Translations under genes and position numbers: made by a program
Notes under the pieces: generated by a model
The model's database searches: none
What the model was told of the DNA's origin: nothing
Seen by the model: only the letters and a program-made list of their open reading frames with translations
From: Deltaproteobacteria bacterium
GTDB lineage: Bacteria; Myxococcota_A; Polyangia; Haliangiales; SHYZ01
Direction: 5' to 3'
Assembly (NCBI GenBank): GCA_016210055.1
Contig: JACQUZ010000016.1
Location: forward strand, 1 to 53,824
DNA length: 53,824 bases
In this document: positions 9,877 to 19,951 of the stretch, piece after piece
How positions within the stretch are numbered: the first letter of the stretch is position 1
How the letters are laid out: each line of letters opens with the position of its first letter

Positions 9877-11841
9877 TTACCGGCACGCCGGTCGCTCGAT
9901 CGCGGGTTCTGGTTCGTCCTTGGGCAAGATCTGTCGAAGATAGACGAACTCGTCCTTGCAGAAACGCGCGGGCCCACTGCCGTGGAGCTCCGCCCGCTCC
10001 GCGAAGCTGCGTGCGGCGCCACCGTCCATGAGCCGGTTGGGGAGATCTCCCGGGTTATGGAAACCGGACCCGTGAGGATTTGCGAGCCCGAGCGAGTGAC
10101 CGACCTCATGAGTCATCGTGGTGCCGATCATGGAGCCGAGCACCCAGACGGCACAGGCCACGTGCATGGGCCTGTCATCCGATCGTGCGGGACAACCTTC
10201 TCCGGAAGTCAAGCGAGGCAAGCCTACGAGCTCAGCCGCGCCCACGGGCTGGCCACCCCGTTCGGGACGGAGCAGGTCGAATACCTCGTCAAAGACCTGT
10301 TCTCCGCCGTTCAGTGAGGTGGCAAAGCGACCAGGATGCTGGCTGAAGGCGAGGAACGAGTCCACGAACACGCCGCCGTAGCCCGGGTATCCATCCTCCT
10401 GCGTCTTGGCGTTGACCCCGCCAATCTTGTCGTACAGGCGCCGGTTGTCCACGTCCTTGCCGGGCGAGTTGTCGTAACCCAGAAGGCCCATGCCGTTGGG
10501 GTCCGTACCCCCGATGTCGACGGACTGAAACAAGGCGAAGTCTGCTGGAGACTCGACGCGGAATTCGACGTTGATGCCGGCGTAATCCCGCTGTGCGACC
10601 TCGAGGACGCGCGCGCGGATCCCGTCGTCCGCAAAGCGCATTCCGAAATGCCGAAGGCTGTCCACGTACGCCGGAAGGAAGTTCACCCAAATCACCTGCT
10701 TGACGTGCGCGAGGCCGAGACGAACCGGGAATTCTTTGCCAGCGATCTCATCGTCGCCATAGCGCACGATCGGGCGAACGCTGCCTTCGAAAGCGCCTGC
10801 AACCGCGCGCAAGTTCACGAGCTGGCCAAGCTCATCCTCTTCGTTCACGACATAGCGCACGAGGGGACCCGAGATAAACTGAGGAACGAGCGTGACGGAA
10901 ACCTCCGCCGAAGTCCCGCCCGTCTCGGGCGTGAATTTCCCTGTGAGCTCGAGGAGAGTGAACATCACGTGTCCCGACTGTCCCGATGGATCGCCGACGA
11001 ACCCGCCCCCGCGCACGTCGACGTACTGCCCAAGGCTAACCGAATCGGGCGAAATCGACTCGATTTCCGATGAAATCAGCTGATAGGCCACGCGAAGCGG
11101 GGCACTTGCGAAGACCGCCTGAGACACCAGGTGTCGGTTCTCGACGACCACGGTACCTTCGAAGTGGCCCGGCTTGATGCCCACGATTTCAGGCGCGAGC
11201 GGCACGATCGCACGGGTGCGGTCCCACGCCGTCTCGGGCCGGAGGCGCAGTTCCACTGGTTCGATCGGCACGCATGGACTGCTCCCGTCTTGTCGAAAGC
11301 AGCCCGAGACGATGGCCACCGACTCCCCCTCCCCTTCACCGAGGAGGAATCCGTCCCCTGCAAGGTCGATGGGATCGTTGGCATGGACAACCCCTTCCCT
11401 GGCGGAGTCCAGGCGTGGCTCGAGCGCCAAGCGGGTCTCGATCGAGATCCCAATGGGCGGCGAAACGTGGGTAGCTCCATCGACGAAGCTGTCCACCTCC
11501 ACTTGTGCCTGCCCGACGAGCGTTCCACCTACGCCAGGGATCCGATCGGAGGGCCAGGTCGCGACCAAGGAACGCCCGTCCTGGAACTTGGCTGGGAGCG
11601 CCAGGTCAACTTGCGTGGCCCCGAGCGAGCCCACGACACGCAGTCGGCTGGCGCCCAGCTTCTCGTCGACGAAACCCTGTCCAAGGACAGCAAGTCGACT
11701 GCCGGGAACCACCAGGCCCGGCCGGACCGATGTGATCGCCAGATCCTCGAGCCCCGTCTCATAGGACGGTGCGCTCGTTCCTTGGGCGCAAGCCATTCCC
11801 AGCGAGGCGAAGAGCGCTATGACTACCTTGCCCACCCGCAT
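9877..11841 (-). CDS. Secreted or lipid-anchored zinc metallopeptidase-like protein
   Basis: A 654-aa exported protein. The ATG at 11841 is chosen because it begins a classical signal peptide (MRVGKVVIALFASLGMAC); the longer start at 11874 overlaps the upstream gene. The signal ends at Cys18 with a weak lipobox (GMAC), so either lipidation or cleavage after it is possible. The middle is beta-rich, with segments of the IPT/TIG kind (ITSVRPGLVVPGSRLAVLGQGF; IESISPDSVSLGQYVDVRGGGF). The C-terminus carries the zincin motif HEVGHSLGLANPH near residue 578, with the catalytic Glu and two His ligands; the third His lies two residues later than in classical metzincins (HExxHxxGxxH). A Met-turn-like LMDG follows. 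The gene starts 4 bp after the PPC lipoprotein stop codon, so the two are very likely one operon and may act as a pair outside the cell. Confidence 0.78.
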   Translation of the reverse strand: MRVGKVVIALFASLGMACAQGTSAPSYETGLEDLAITSVRPGLVVPGSRLAVLGQGFVDEKLGASRLRVVGSLGATQVDLALPAKFQDGRSLVATWPSDRIPGVGGTLVGQAQVEVDSFVDGATHVSPPIGISIETRLALEPRLDSAREGVVHANDPIDLAGDGFLLGEGEGESVAIVSGCFRQDGSSPCVPIEPVELRLRPETAWDRTRAIVPLAPEIVGIKPGHFEGTVVVENRHLVSQAVFASAPLRVAYQLISSEIESISPDSVSLGQYVDVRGGGFVGDPSGQSGHVMFTLLELTGKFTPETGGTSAEVSVTLVPQFISGPLVRYVVNEEDELGQLVNLRAVAGAFEGSVRPIVRYGDDEIAGKEFPVRLGLAHVKQVIWVNFLPAYVDSLRHFGMRFADDGIRARVLEVAQRDYAGINVEFRVESPADFALFQSVDIGGTDPNGMGLLGYDNSPGKDVDNRRLYDKIGGVNAKTQEDGYPGYGGVFVDSFLAFSQHPGRFATSLNGGEQVFDEVFDLLRPERGGQPVGAAELVGLPRLTSGEGCPARSDDRPMHVACAVWVLGSMIGTTMTHEVGHSLGLANPHGSGFHNPGDLPNRLMDGGAARSFAERAELHGSGPARFCKDEFVYLRQILPKDEPEPAIERPACR

Positions 11842-11845
11842 GGTC

Positions 11846-13975
11846 TCATGGCAGCGGCGGACAATCGGCGTCACTCAAGCCGATGCAGATGTCGTACTGG
11901 TTCTCGGCCGCATCCCAACCACGCACGACCACCTGGTAGGTCCCAGTCGTGGCCACCGGCCACTTGAAGTTCTCGTTCTCGCCGGTGTCCTGCCCATTCG
12001 AAGAACAAGTGCTCGGATCCGCTTCGGTACAAGGCGTGAGGTCCTTGCCCCCACGGTACAAGTGGACGTCCAGATCGCCGTGGCTCGTGTCCTTGAAGAA
12101 CTTGAGCGTCACGTGAAGCTCCTCCCCTTCGAGAAGAGCCACGGAGAACCAGTCGTCGTCAAGAGAACAGATGACGTTGCCGCTGGCCTTGAAGGTCCCG
12201 CGATCCAAGTCCGCGATCCGAGCCGCACTGGCGCTGTCGTCTGGCTCAGCCGAGTCATCGATGCATTGACGGACACAGCTCGCGGCTGTCCTGGCGAAGG
12301 AAAGAGCGTAGGTATTTTCTCGTTCTTGGCCCGACGCGGCAAGCACCCGCACGAAATACGTCCCAGGCCCAAGGCAGGTGGAGATTTCCTCCTTGGCTTC
12401 GAGTCCTTCAGCGCGGGCCAGAACGGCCCCGCCTTCATCGGTAAGGAACAAGTCGAGGTCGCTCGACGATCCACCGTCCACTTCGAACGCGACGCGTGCG
12501 TCCGCGTCGAGCACGATCCGGTACCAATCATCGTCGCTGCGCGCCGAAGCGCTCGTCGCTTTCGGACACATCTTCAACGAGGGGTAGGCGCCGGGCTCGA
12601 GGGCAGCGTTCAATCTCGCGGCGGTGCGTGTATCGTTCTCCTCGAAGGCATCGTCCTCGCACGCACGAGGACCTGCGTCGCAACGCTGCGCCTGGGGCAC
12701 GCACTGGCGGGCGAGACGGCCATCGACGGACTTGATGGCCGATTCGGAGCAAGCATAGCCGCCCGGGCAGTCGGTGTTCTCCGAGCACGCCGTGGCGCAG
12801 AACGTGGCGCCATCGGCCCCTGGCCGAACGCAGTGATCGCTTGGACCGCCGCACTGCGTGTCCGATGTGCAGGGGGCACAGAGCGGCAGCCCGCCGGGCC
12901 CACCCGGATTGGTGACGCTCATGCGAAATGCCCCTTGCGAAGGTGCCTGGGTGAGGTGGTCGCAGTCCCCGGTGGCGTCGTCGTTGTCCTTGGCCACGAT
13001 AATGTAGAAAAGCTCCTTGGTTGTCCCCGCGGCTGCGTCGGCGACTGGGTTGGGAAGCTCCGCCCTCCATGTTCCTTGCCGCACATCGCCAGAGGAAAGA
13101 ACCATGGATACCTGCGACATCTGTGACAAGTCAGGCGCATCGCCAGGGGCACGATCGGAATAATAGAGGAGCGGCGCAGACTTGAGGCCTTCGCTGTCCC
13201 TCACTTCAGCCTCGATGGAAAGGCCCAAAAGGGTCGACATGTCCCTAGGGGCGTGCTGGACCGCCGGTCTGTCCCCCGGGCACCCTGGCTTCGGAGCTTT
13301 TCGCAGCACGATCAGGAAGCTTTTCGTTGTCTTGTGCGCTTCCTCATCCGATGCCGACAGGATGAGCTCGTAGTGGTCCTGTGCGGCCACTTGCTCGGGC
13401 GTGGGGCAGAAGCGCCAGGTCGCTGCCGGATCACCTGGGCGAGCGGAGAGGACCCCGCCTTCGATACGCGGTTCCTCCTCGGCTATCGTGATCCGTGCGG
13501 AATCCGTGTCCTCGACAAGGATGGGAATCTCGAGACAGTCTCGCCTTGCCAAGTCGAGCGTGGTGCCCGTCCCGAGGGGTTGGCGAAACACGGGTGTACC
13601 GTCCCCGGATACGGCCGACCGGACCTCGACGCGAACGGATTGACGCGAGACCTGCGGTCCCTCGGTGACGAAGAACTCAAGATCGTGGAAGCCTATGTCC
13701 TGGACGACCGGCATCCATCGAAACTGGGCCACGCGGTCGCCGACAGGCTGGATCTCGGCTCGTTTTTCGAGATTTGGAATGGCAGAACGAAACCCGAACC
13801 TCGCGCCCTCCGCATCGCCCTTCGTGATCCGGAGCTCGAGAGAAAATGGAACGCCAACCTGAGCTACTTGGTCGGTAAGCCCCAGAAGAACCGGGGGATC
13901 ATCGGCAGGCCCGCAGCCAAAGCAGGTGGTGGCTAGAGCAGCAGTCAGCGCGACAACATGGCACATCCGAAGCAT
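11846..13975 (-). CDS. Lipoprotein with cadherin-like, Cys-rich and two PPC-like domains
   Basis: A 709-aa exported protein. The signal peptide (MLRMCHVVALTAALATTCFGC) ends in a Cys consistent with lipidation, though the lipobox is weak. The first ~240 residues are beta-sandwich repeats that resemble Ig or cadherin-like domains (ITKGDAEGARFGF... LILSASDEEAHKTTKSF). A middle Cys cluster follows (CAPCTSDTQCGGPSDHCV, CATACSENTDCPGGYAC). The last ~280 residues hold two repeats of the bacterial pre-peptidase C-terminal (PPC) type: each starts with a 'D.FEENDT...A' or 'DSAEPDDS.SAA' turn and ends with 'GTYFVRVLA' or 'GTYQVVVRG'. PPC domains usually sit at the C-terminus of secreted proteases; here they are on a separate chain encoded just upstream of a metallopeptidase. 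Role inferred as substrate or surface binding. Confidence 0.78.
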   Translation of the reverse strand: MLRMCHVVALTAALATTCFGCGPADDPPVLLGLTDQVAQVGVPFSLELRITKGDAEGARFGFRSAIPNLEKRAEIQPVGDRVAQFRWMPVVQDIGFHDLEFFVTEGPQVSRQSVRVEVRSAVSGDGTPVFRQPLGTGTTLDLARRDCLEIPILVEDTDSARITIAEEEPRIEGGVLSARPGDPAATWRFCPTPEQVAAQDHYELILSASDEEAHKTTKSFLIVLRKAPKPGCPGDRPAVQHAPRDMSTLLGLSIEAEVRDSEGLKSAPLLYYSDRAPGDAPDLSQMSQVSMVLSSGDVRQGTWRAELPNPVADAAAGTTKELFYIIVAKDNDDATGDCDHLTQAPSQGAFRMSVTNPGGPGGLPLCAPCTSDTQCGGPSDHCVRPGADGATFCATACSENTDCPGGYACSESAIKSVDGRLARQCVPQAQRCDAGPRACEDDAFEENDTRTAARLNAALEPGAYPSLKMCPKATSASARSDDDWYRIVLDADARVAFEVDGGSSSDLDLFLTDEGGAVLARAEGLEAKEEISTCLGPGTYFVRVLAASGQERENTYALSFARTAASCVRQCIDDSAEPDDSASAARIADLDRGTFKASGNVICSLDDDWFSVALLEGEELHVTLKFFKDTSHGDLDVHLYRGGKDLTPCTEADPSTCSSNGQDTGENENFKWPVATTGTYQVVVRGWDAAENQYDICIGLSDADCPPLP

Positions 13976-14037
13976 GGAAATCGCTCTTGGCCGGCATGCA
14001 CAGCAACCTCTGGGCCAGGGGCGTCAATTGATTGGCG

Positions 14038-17000
14038 CTAGGAAGCCATCATCGTGCGGAACAGCTCGGCATGCTCGTCGGAAACCGCAAACCTGCACAA
14101 CTCCTTGGCAAAGGAGTCCTGGAGCGCGACGTCGGCCGAGCCAAGATGACGCATGGCCGAGATCACGTCGATCCCCGATTGAACGCTCCCTGAACAGACC
14201 AGCCCGGCACGGAATCCGGAGTGAAGCAACGCATGGTGGATGGCGAGGTGGTCAAATCCCCGACCGGTGATCTCGGCGACGTAGGGAACGATCTCGTCAC
14301 GCAAGCGCTTGGGCAGGACCTTGGCCAGGCGATGTTGCTCCTCCGCGATGGCCAGTGCCGGCAGCGCAGAAGTGGCGAAGCTCGGGTCCACTTGTCGAAT
14401 GATCCCGGCAATCAGAACCCCAAGTTCATCAGGCGACAGGCGCCACGGGATCGACAGGGTGGAGGTGGCCAGGCGCAAGGCCATGCCGGCGACAAACCGC
14501 AGCTCCCCCGCGCGGTCGGGGTGAACCCACCGAGTCCCCAGCACGAGAATTGGGGGCTCGCTAGGTTCGACGGCAACCGCCAACGGGTGCGACGACGAGA
14601 TGTACACGTCTACGTCTGAGAAATTGAACTGCGCCGCAAGCGAGCCGATGGCGTCCCATGCCGCATGCCCGCTGCGCGGAAGCCGATCCGCCTTTCCCAC
14701 CCCATGCCGGCGCAGGTCAACCGGAAACCGCTTTGCCAGTGGCTCGGCGAGGAGGTGGAAAACCTGGCGGAGCCCACTGCAAATCCCGGGGTGGAACCAC
14801 AGGTCATCGATAGCCGGATCGGCTCCCATGGAGAACCGACGCTGCGCCACGCCGCGCGCCTCTCGAAGGAAGCCGCCCTCCTCCTCATCTCGAGCTTCAC
14901 CGAGGGCAAGCGCGAGCTCGGCGGCGCACCGCGCGGCGCAAGATGAGCCAACGATTCCCGTGCGCGCGCGAGCGAAAAGTGCACGCGCGAGGACCACGTA
15001 GGCAGTACGGTCTGCCGGATCTCGGAAGAGCCGCTCACGCATCTTTGCGGCCACGCGGTCAAGGTGCACCCTCATGGACACCGTGTCTCGATGCGCGCTG
15101 AAGAAATCCACGAGGCCGCCCAGCGCCCTGGGATCGGTTGGATCGACGTCGATTGCTCGCCGGAATGCGTCCTCAGCGCGGGCGCGGTCCGAAAGCCCGT
15201 CTTGGTAGATCCGGGCGAGCCTATGGAGGTGCGTCACCTTGGCCGACGCCTCGTGGTCCATGGCAATGAGGCGCTCGGTGGCGACGACGGCCGTCCGGTA
15301 ATCCTCGGCCTTGACCGCTAGGAGGGAAAGCCGTTCGAGCGCCTCCTTGTGGGTCGGGTCGAGAGCAAGGACCCGCTCGAACGACTTCATGGCCCAGCGG
15401 AGGTCTGCAACGTGGTCCGCATAGATTGTCCCTAGGCGCAAGAAGATCCGCTTCTCGACCTCGGGGTCCTTTTCGAGCTTTGCCCGCGCAATGAGGATCT
15501 CGAGCGCCTGTGGCCACTGATGGTCTTCCCAGGTCAGATCCTCTAATGCCGCAAGGGCTACGAGGTGCCGAGGATCCTCTGCAAGGGCTGCCGAAAGATG
15601 CGCCTTGGCGCTGGCGCGGTCCCCAATCGCGTCCCGATAGAGCAGCGCAAGCTCCATGTGGAGCTCGACTCCTCTTGGCGCCAATCCGAGCTCCAGGCGC
15701 GACAAGAGGAAGTCGGCCAGGTCCTTGTGCCGCTTCGTGGCAGCCAGGAGACCACGCAGGCGCGCGCACGCGTCATCGTTGTTCGGTCTTGCGGCTAGGG
15801 TGGCGCGCAGGTCGGCAATGGCTCGGTCTTGGTCGCGCATTCGGTCCATGCAGACCACCGCGGCCAGGTGATAGAGCGCCGCCCTATCTTCCACTTGGTC
15901 GAGCGCGGCCTCTCTCTCACAAGCCTCGGCGACCTCGTCCCATTTCTCCGCGACGAGGGCCGCCTGGCGCCAGCCTCGTAATGCAGGCAAGTGTCCCGGC
16001 ATGAGCTCAGCCGCACGTCGGTACCGGGAAATCGCCTGAGCCGGCGCCACTTCGGCGAGCGCATCCCCGGCGCGCACCAAGAACACCGCCTGCGCCCGAG
16101 GATCCCAGTTGAAGTACCTAGCAATCGATTCCTGGAGCGTCGCTTGCTCCTCTGGCGATCCGAGCTCGCGGGTCCGCCCTTCCAGGCGAAACAGGAGCAT
16201 CCGCGCAGCGTGCGGCAGTGGCCGTCCTTCGAAGGACACGACTGCTTCGTGACAAGCCGTGACGGCCGATGAGGTCGAACCCACCAGATCGAGCAGTCGT
16301 GCCTGCTCGAGTGCAACGGCCGCGCGATCGTCCGGCGTCGCCAGCGAAGCGCGGAGTTTTTCGTGTACCTGGGTGAGCTCAGCGCTTCTGCCGTGACGGG
16401 TGTAGTACGACTCGAGCGACCGCAGGGCGAATGGATGGGAGGGATCGAGCGATGCGAGAGTCTCCCACGCGAGGACCGCAGAAACCGTATCCCCCCTCAT
16501 TTCCCCGTCGACCCGCGCCAGCTCCTCATACGCCCGTATCTTCGCCGTCGTGTCTGCCTTTTCCTCAGCGGAAGATAGGCATGCAAGCGCCCGATCGGCG
16601 AGCTTGGCCCAAAGGCCCGCCGATGCCGCGTTGCGCTCGAGCCCATCTCGCGCGAGAGGCTCGCTGGGCTCTCGCCCGAGGACAAGCTCGTAGACCTCCA
16701 CCGCCCCGAGCGAGTCGTCGACGTGCCGTTCAAGGCGATCGGCAAGTGAAAGCAAGTGCTGAACGGAGGACGGCTGCCCTGCACGCACTGCTTCGAGCTC
16801 TCTTCCGAGGCAAGCCGCAAGGGGAGTCCTTGCGCCCGTGGCCTCGCACGCACGCTGAAACAGCTCGCGGGCGGCAACGAACCCCGGGCGTGCCGCGATG
16901 ACCGGCTCGAGCACCACGGCGGCTCGGGCTGGGTCCGCCTCTACCTTCATGAGAGTGGCGGCGGCACGAAAGCGCAACGCCGCCCTTTCGAGGGTATTAG

Positions 17001-19950
17001 TCGCTTCGGGAAGAGCCTGGGCCCGTGACAGCCACTGCGTACCCGCCTCGCGCTCTCGGTTGGATGCAAGGAGGGCAGCCACGAGCATGGCGTGAACACG
17101 CGCCGAGGTCGGGTCTCGCTCGAGGAGCTCCGAGAGAATCTCGATCACCGGGGCGGGGGGCTCCTTGGTGGACGGCTCCCACAGGAGTGCCATGCGACGG
17201 AGTGCAAGGGAAGCAGCCGCTTCCCGACCGCGCGCCGCGCGCTGGGCGTCGTGCAACGCTTCCAGGACTTGCGATGTAGGGTTGGCTTCCGGGGCCTCCG
17301 TGCGTGCGCCCTTCCCGGACGCCTCGAGAAGGCGGACGATCGCGTGGTGAGCTTCCGAGCATTCTGGGTCCAAGTCCAGGACGCGGCGCCATGCGTGGAG
17401 TACCTGATCATGCAGGTGCAGGGCTGCCCCTTGCCTCATGGCGCGCTCGGCAGCGCGGGCGGCGCTCGCCCATTGACCTTGCTCCTCACGGAAATCGACC
17501 AGGCGCCCCTCAGCAGAGCCCAGGGCAACCTTCGCCAGCTCCTCGAGCCTTCCGGCCTTGGCCAAAAGACGACGACGAGCTTCGACCTCCGCTGGGTGAT
17601 CCGAGCCAGCCTCGAGAACAGCGAGCGCATCGTCCACGCGACCCGCCTGCTCAAAGAGGCGACTTGCCCGCAAGCGACCGGAGGCGGTACCCATCGAAGC
17701 TAGGCCGCGGACCGCTCCTTCGATGTCGCCTGCCTCGATGGAGGCCACGACGAGTTCAAAGGCAGTGAGAAGATCCCCCGGGTCCTCGGCAACTGCGCGA
17801 CGAAGCGTGGCGAGGACGCCCATCTTGTCCCCGGCCTTTTCGAGGAGGCGAGAGGCGTGACGCAAGGCATGCGCTCGCCGACCAGGCGTGGGCGAGACAT
17901 CCCCCAACACTTCGAGGACGCCAGCGGCTTGTCGCACCTCGTCTCTCCGCTCGAGGCAGTCAGCCAAGCTCGAAAGGACGAGTGGATCGGCGGGAGCACT
18001 CGCGCGGGCCTGTTCGAGTGCGCTTGTGGCGAGCGGTAGCTCACCCAAGGTCATGTGGACGACCCCACGTCGCCTGTGCACGGCAACTTCCAAGGAGGAG
18101 CCGGAAAGAGCACTCGCCCACTCGCCTGCCGAGCGCGCGCAATCGCGCAGTTCTCCAGAACGTAGCGCAGCCCTGTGCAACCCGAACAAGGCAGCTCGAT
18201 CCGAGGGGACGATCTGGTGCGCTTGCAAGTAAGCCTCGCGCGCCGTGGGCAGATCTGAACTCGCCTCGAGCAGGCGGCCGGCCGCGACGAGCAGGGCACT
18301 TTGAAGCGGCAGGTCCTCTACGCCTTGGGCGAGGTCCCTGAGCGCCGTCGCCAGCTCCGCGTCGCTCGAGCCGAGAAGGGCGAGGTCCACGGCTCCGAGA
18401 CGTGATGAGACATCGCTGGGCCGAAGCTCATAGAGCTCGTCATGCACCGCCCGCGCTTGCGCCTCGTCACCCATCGAAAGGAGGATCTCCAAGCGAAGCG
18501 CCGCCCTGGCGAACCGTTCTTCGCCGAGGGCAGTCCTGGGATCCAGGGCAAGGAGGGCGCCCTCGAGGTCGCCTTGAGCCAAGCAAAGCCGCCTTAGCCC
18601 TCTCATCGCAGGCGCATCGCCTGGTTCGAGCGCGAGAACCTCCTCGAGGTGCTCCTTGGCCCGAACGTGGTCGCCGAGCCGTTCCGCCACGGCAAAAGAC
18701 TCCAACCGGAGGATCCTCGCTCGCTGGGGATCGCGGGCCAGGAGGATCTCTTTCTCATAATGCTCGAGAGCGGACCGATCCTCTTCGACAGATGGGCCCC
18801 GTGGGTCCGAAGGCGCGTCCTGGAAGCGGAAGCCTGCTGGGTCGAGAACGGGCGGCTCCGAGACGCACAGCGTGGCAAGATCCCGGGCGGGAAGTTCTAG
18901 CTCCGCGGTCGGTTCGGGAGCTGGCTGCCCCGTCGGCGCCGCCGGTGCAGCGAGCTCGGTGGTAGGCGAAGCGGCTGCCTCAGACAAGGCGGTTCCTTCA
19001 CCAGCGCTTGGCCTTGGCTCAGCGTCATGTTTAGCGGTGACCAGCTTGGCCAAAGCCTCTGGCACGGGAGCCGGTCCTTCCAATTCTGGCTCGTCAGCCG
19101 TGAACTCGATGACAGGCCCCTCAGCAATGGAGGAAATGGCCCCACGCCGAACGATGTTTTGGCTTACCCGCCTGGTCGGGACCGAGGGCACAGCTGGCGG
19201 AATTGGGGTTGTCTCCTCGACCCGGACCTGAATGTCGTCGTAAAATTCCTCGTCCTCCGAAGCACTAGCTTCCTCCGAAGGCACGGTGGTCGAATCGGTG
19301 ATGAACTTGCGCACGAGGCCCTCGTCCGCGATGCGCGTCGCCTCATGCCCTTCATAATCGGCCTCGCTCGCAGGTGGGGGCGGTGGCGAAGGCGCTGGCC
19401 CGTTCGGTTGTGCGCGCGGAAGAAGGTCCTCCCGCCTGACGAGCGCTGGTCCCTTTCGGGCCTGTGTCTCCGCGACGGTCTTCGCCAAGAGGTTCTCCGC
19501 GACCTCGGCGATCACGGTGGCCTCGGAGAACTCATCGGCGGCGGTGTCGGTCTCATCATGGAACGTGGCCTCCCCCGCACCGATGGGACGATCCTCGGAC
19601 GGGGTGGATCCGACCGCGAAGGGAGCATCCAGAGGGAACCCGAAGATCTCCTCGTCCGTGAGGCTCGATCCAACCTGGACAGGCGTAGGGGGCAACGGCA
19701 TGGCAGGAGGTGGAGGCAGCTCGGGCGGAGAATTGCCGAGTAGCCCTCCCAGCGACTCCCCTTCACCAAGGAGGTCGAAATCCCCGTCGAGGAAGTGCAC
19801 CAGGGGATCGATCTCTTCAGCCGGGCGCGAAGCTTGGGCCGGCTCCTTTGGCGCGAGGCTCGGCCCCGTCCCGGTCACCACGTCAAATTCCTTGGCCCAA
19901 TCCTCGAGGTCCAGGTCCTTGTCGGAAGGGTTCTTGGGATCGCCCGACAT
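14038..19950 (-). CDS. Giant TPR-repeat protein (1970 aa)
   Basis: A scaffold-type protein made almost entirely of helical repeats. Residues 1 to about 400 are acidic, Pro-rich and probably disordered (MSGDPKNPSDKDLDLEDWAKEF at the start). From about 400 to 1700 there are continuous TPR units of the type 'A...LE.VLALEPGDAPAMRGLRRL', with the TPR Ala/Gly/Pro pattern about every 34-37 residues. The last ~280 residues form a distinct domain (from FHPGICSGLRQVFHLL onward) resembling the C-terminus of the neighbouring giant protein. No signal peptide or membrane segment is visible, so it is probably cytoplasmic. Its ATG is one base after the stop of the upstream TPR gene, which implies tight coupling and probably stoichiometric expression. 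Molecular function unknown. Confidence 0.9.
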   Translation of the reverse strand: MSGDPKNPSDKDLDLEDWAKEFDVVTGTGPSLAPKEPAQASRPAEEIDPLVHFLDGDFDLLGEGESLGGLLGNSPPELPPPPAMPLPPTPVQVGSSLTDEEIFGFPLDAPFAVGSTPSEDRPIGAGEATFHDETDTAADEFSEATVIAEVAENLLAKTVAETQARKGPALVRREDLLPRAQPNGPAPSPPPPPASEADYEGHEATRIADEGLVRKFITDSTTVPSEEASASEDEEFYDDIQVRVEETTPIPPAVPSVPTRRVSQNIVRRGAISSIAEGPVIEFTADEPELEGPAPVPEALAKLVTAKHDAEPRPSAGEGTALSEAAASPTTELAAPAAPTGQPAPEPTAELELPARDLATLCVSEPPVLDPAGFRFQDAPSDPRGPSVEEDRSALEHYEKEILLARDPQRARILRLESFAVAERLGDHVRAKEHLEEVLALEPGDAPAMRGLRRLCLAQGDLEGALLALDPRTALGEERFARAALRLEILLSMGDEAQARAVHDELYELRPSDVSSRLGAVDLALLGSSDAELATALRDLAQGVEDLPLQSALLVAAGRLLEASSDLPTAREAYLQAHQIVPSDRAALFGLHRAALRSGELRDCARSAGEWASALSGSSLEVAVHRRRGVVHMTLGELPLATSALEQARASAPADPLVLSSLADCLERRDEVRQAAGVLEVLGDVSPTPGRRAHALRHASRLLEKAGDKMGVLATLRRAVAEDPGDLLTAFELVVASIEAGDIEGAVRGLASMGTASGRLRASRLFEQAGRVDDALAVLEAGSDHPAEVEARRRLLAKAGRLEELAKVALGSAEGRLVDFREEQGQWASAARAAERAMRQGAALHLHDQVLHAWRRVLDLDPECSEAHHAIVRLLEASGKGARTEAPEANPTSQVLEALHDAQRAARGREAAASLALRRMALLWEPSTKEPPAPVIEILSELLERDPTSARVHAMLVAALLASNREREAGTQWLSRAQALPEATNTLERAALRFRAAATLMKVEADPARAAVVLEPVIAARPGFVAARELFQRACEATGARTPLAACLGRELEAVRAGQPSSVQHLLSLADRLERHVDDSLGAVEVYELVLGREPSEPLARDGLERNAASAGLWAKLADRALACLSSAEEKADTTAKIRAYEELARVDGEMRGDTVSAVLAWETLASLDPSHPFALRSLESYYTRHGRSAELTQVHEKLRASLATPDDRAAVALEQARLLDLVGSTSSAVTACHEAVVSFEGRPLPHAARMLLFRLEGRTRELGSPEEQATLQESIARYFNWDPRAQAVFLVRAGDALAEVAPAQAISRYRRAAELMPGHLPALRGWRQAALVAEKWDEVAEACEREAALDQVEDRAALYHLAAVVCMDRMRDQDRAIADLRATLAARPNNDDACARLRGLLAATKRHKDLADFLLSRLELGLAPRGVELHMELALLYRDAIGDRASAKAHLSAALAEDPRHLVALAALEDLTWEDHQWPQALEILIARAKLEKDPEVEKRIFLRLGTIYADHVADLRWAMKSFERVLALDPTHKEALERLSLLAVKAEDYRTAVVATERLIAMDHEASAKVTHLHRLARIYQDGLSDRARAEDAFRRAIDVDPTDPRALGGLVDFFSAHRDTVSMRVHLDRVAAKMRERLFRDPADRTAYVVLARALFARARTGIVGSSCAARCAAELALALGEARDEEEGGFLREARGVAQRRFSMGADPAIDDLWFHPGICSGLRQVFHLLAEPLAKRFPVDLRRHGVGKADRLPRSGHAAWDAIGSLAAQFNFSDVDVYISSSHPLAVAVEPSEPPILVLGTRWVHPDRAGELRFVAGMALRLATSTLSIPWRLSPDELGVLIAGIIRQVDPSFATSALPALAIAEEQHRLAKVLPKRLRDEIVPYVAEITGRGFDHLAIHHALLHSGFRAGLVCSGSVQSGIDVISAMRHLGSADVALQDSFAKELCRFAVSDEHAELFRTMMAS

Positions 19951-19951
19951 C

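Noticed and set aside
11819..13126. 435-codon plus-strand open frame opposite the PPC lipoprotein
   Set aside because: Antisense to a protein with recognisable domains and a signal peptide; its own translation shows no domain or signal.
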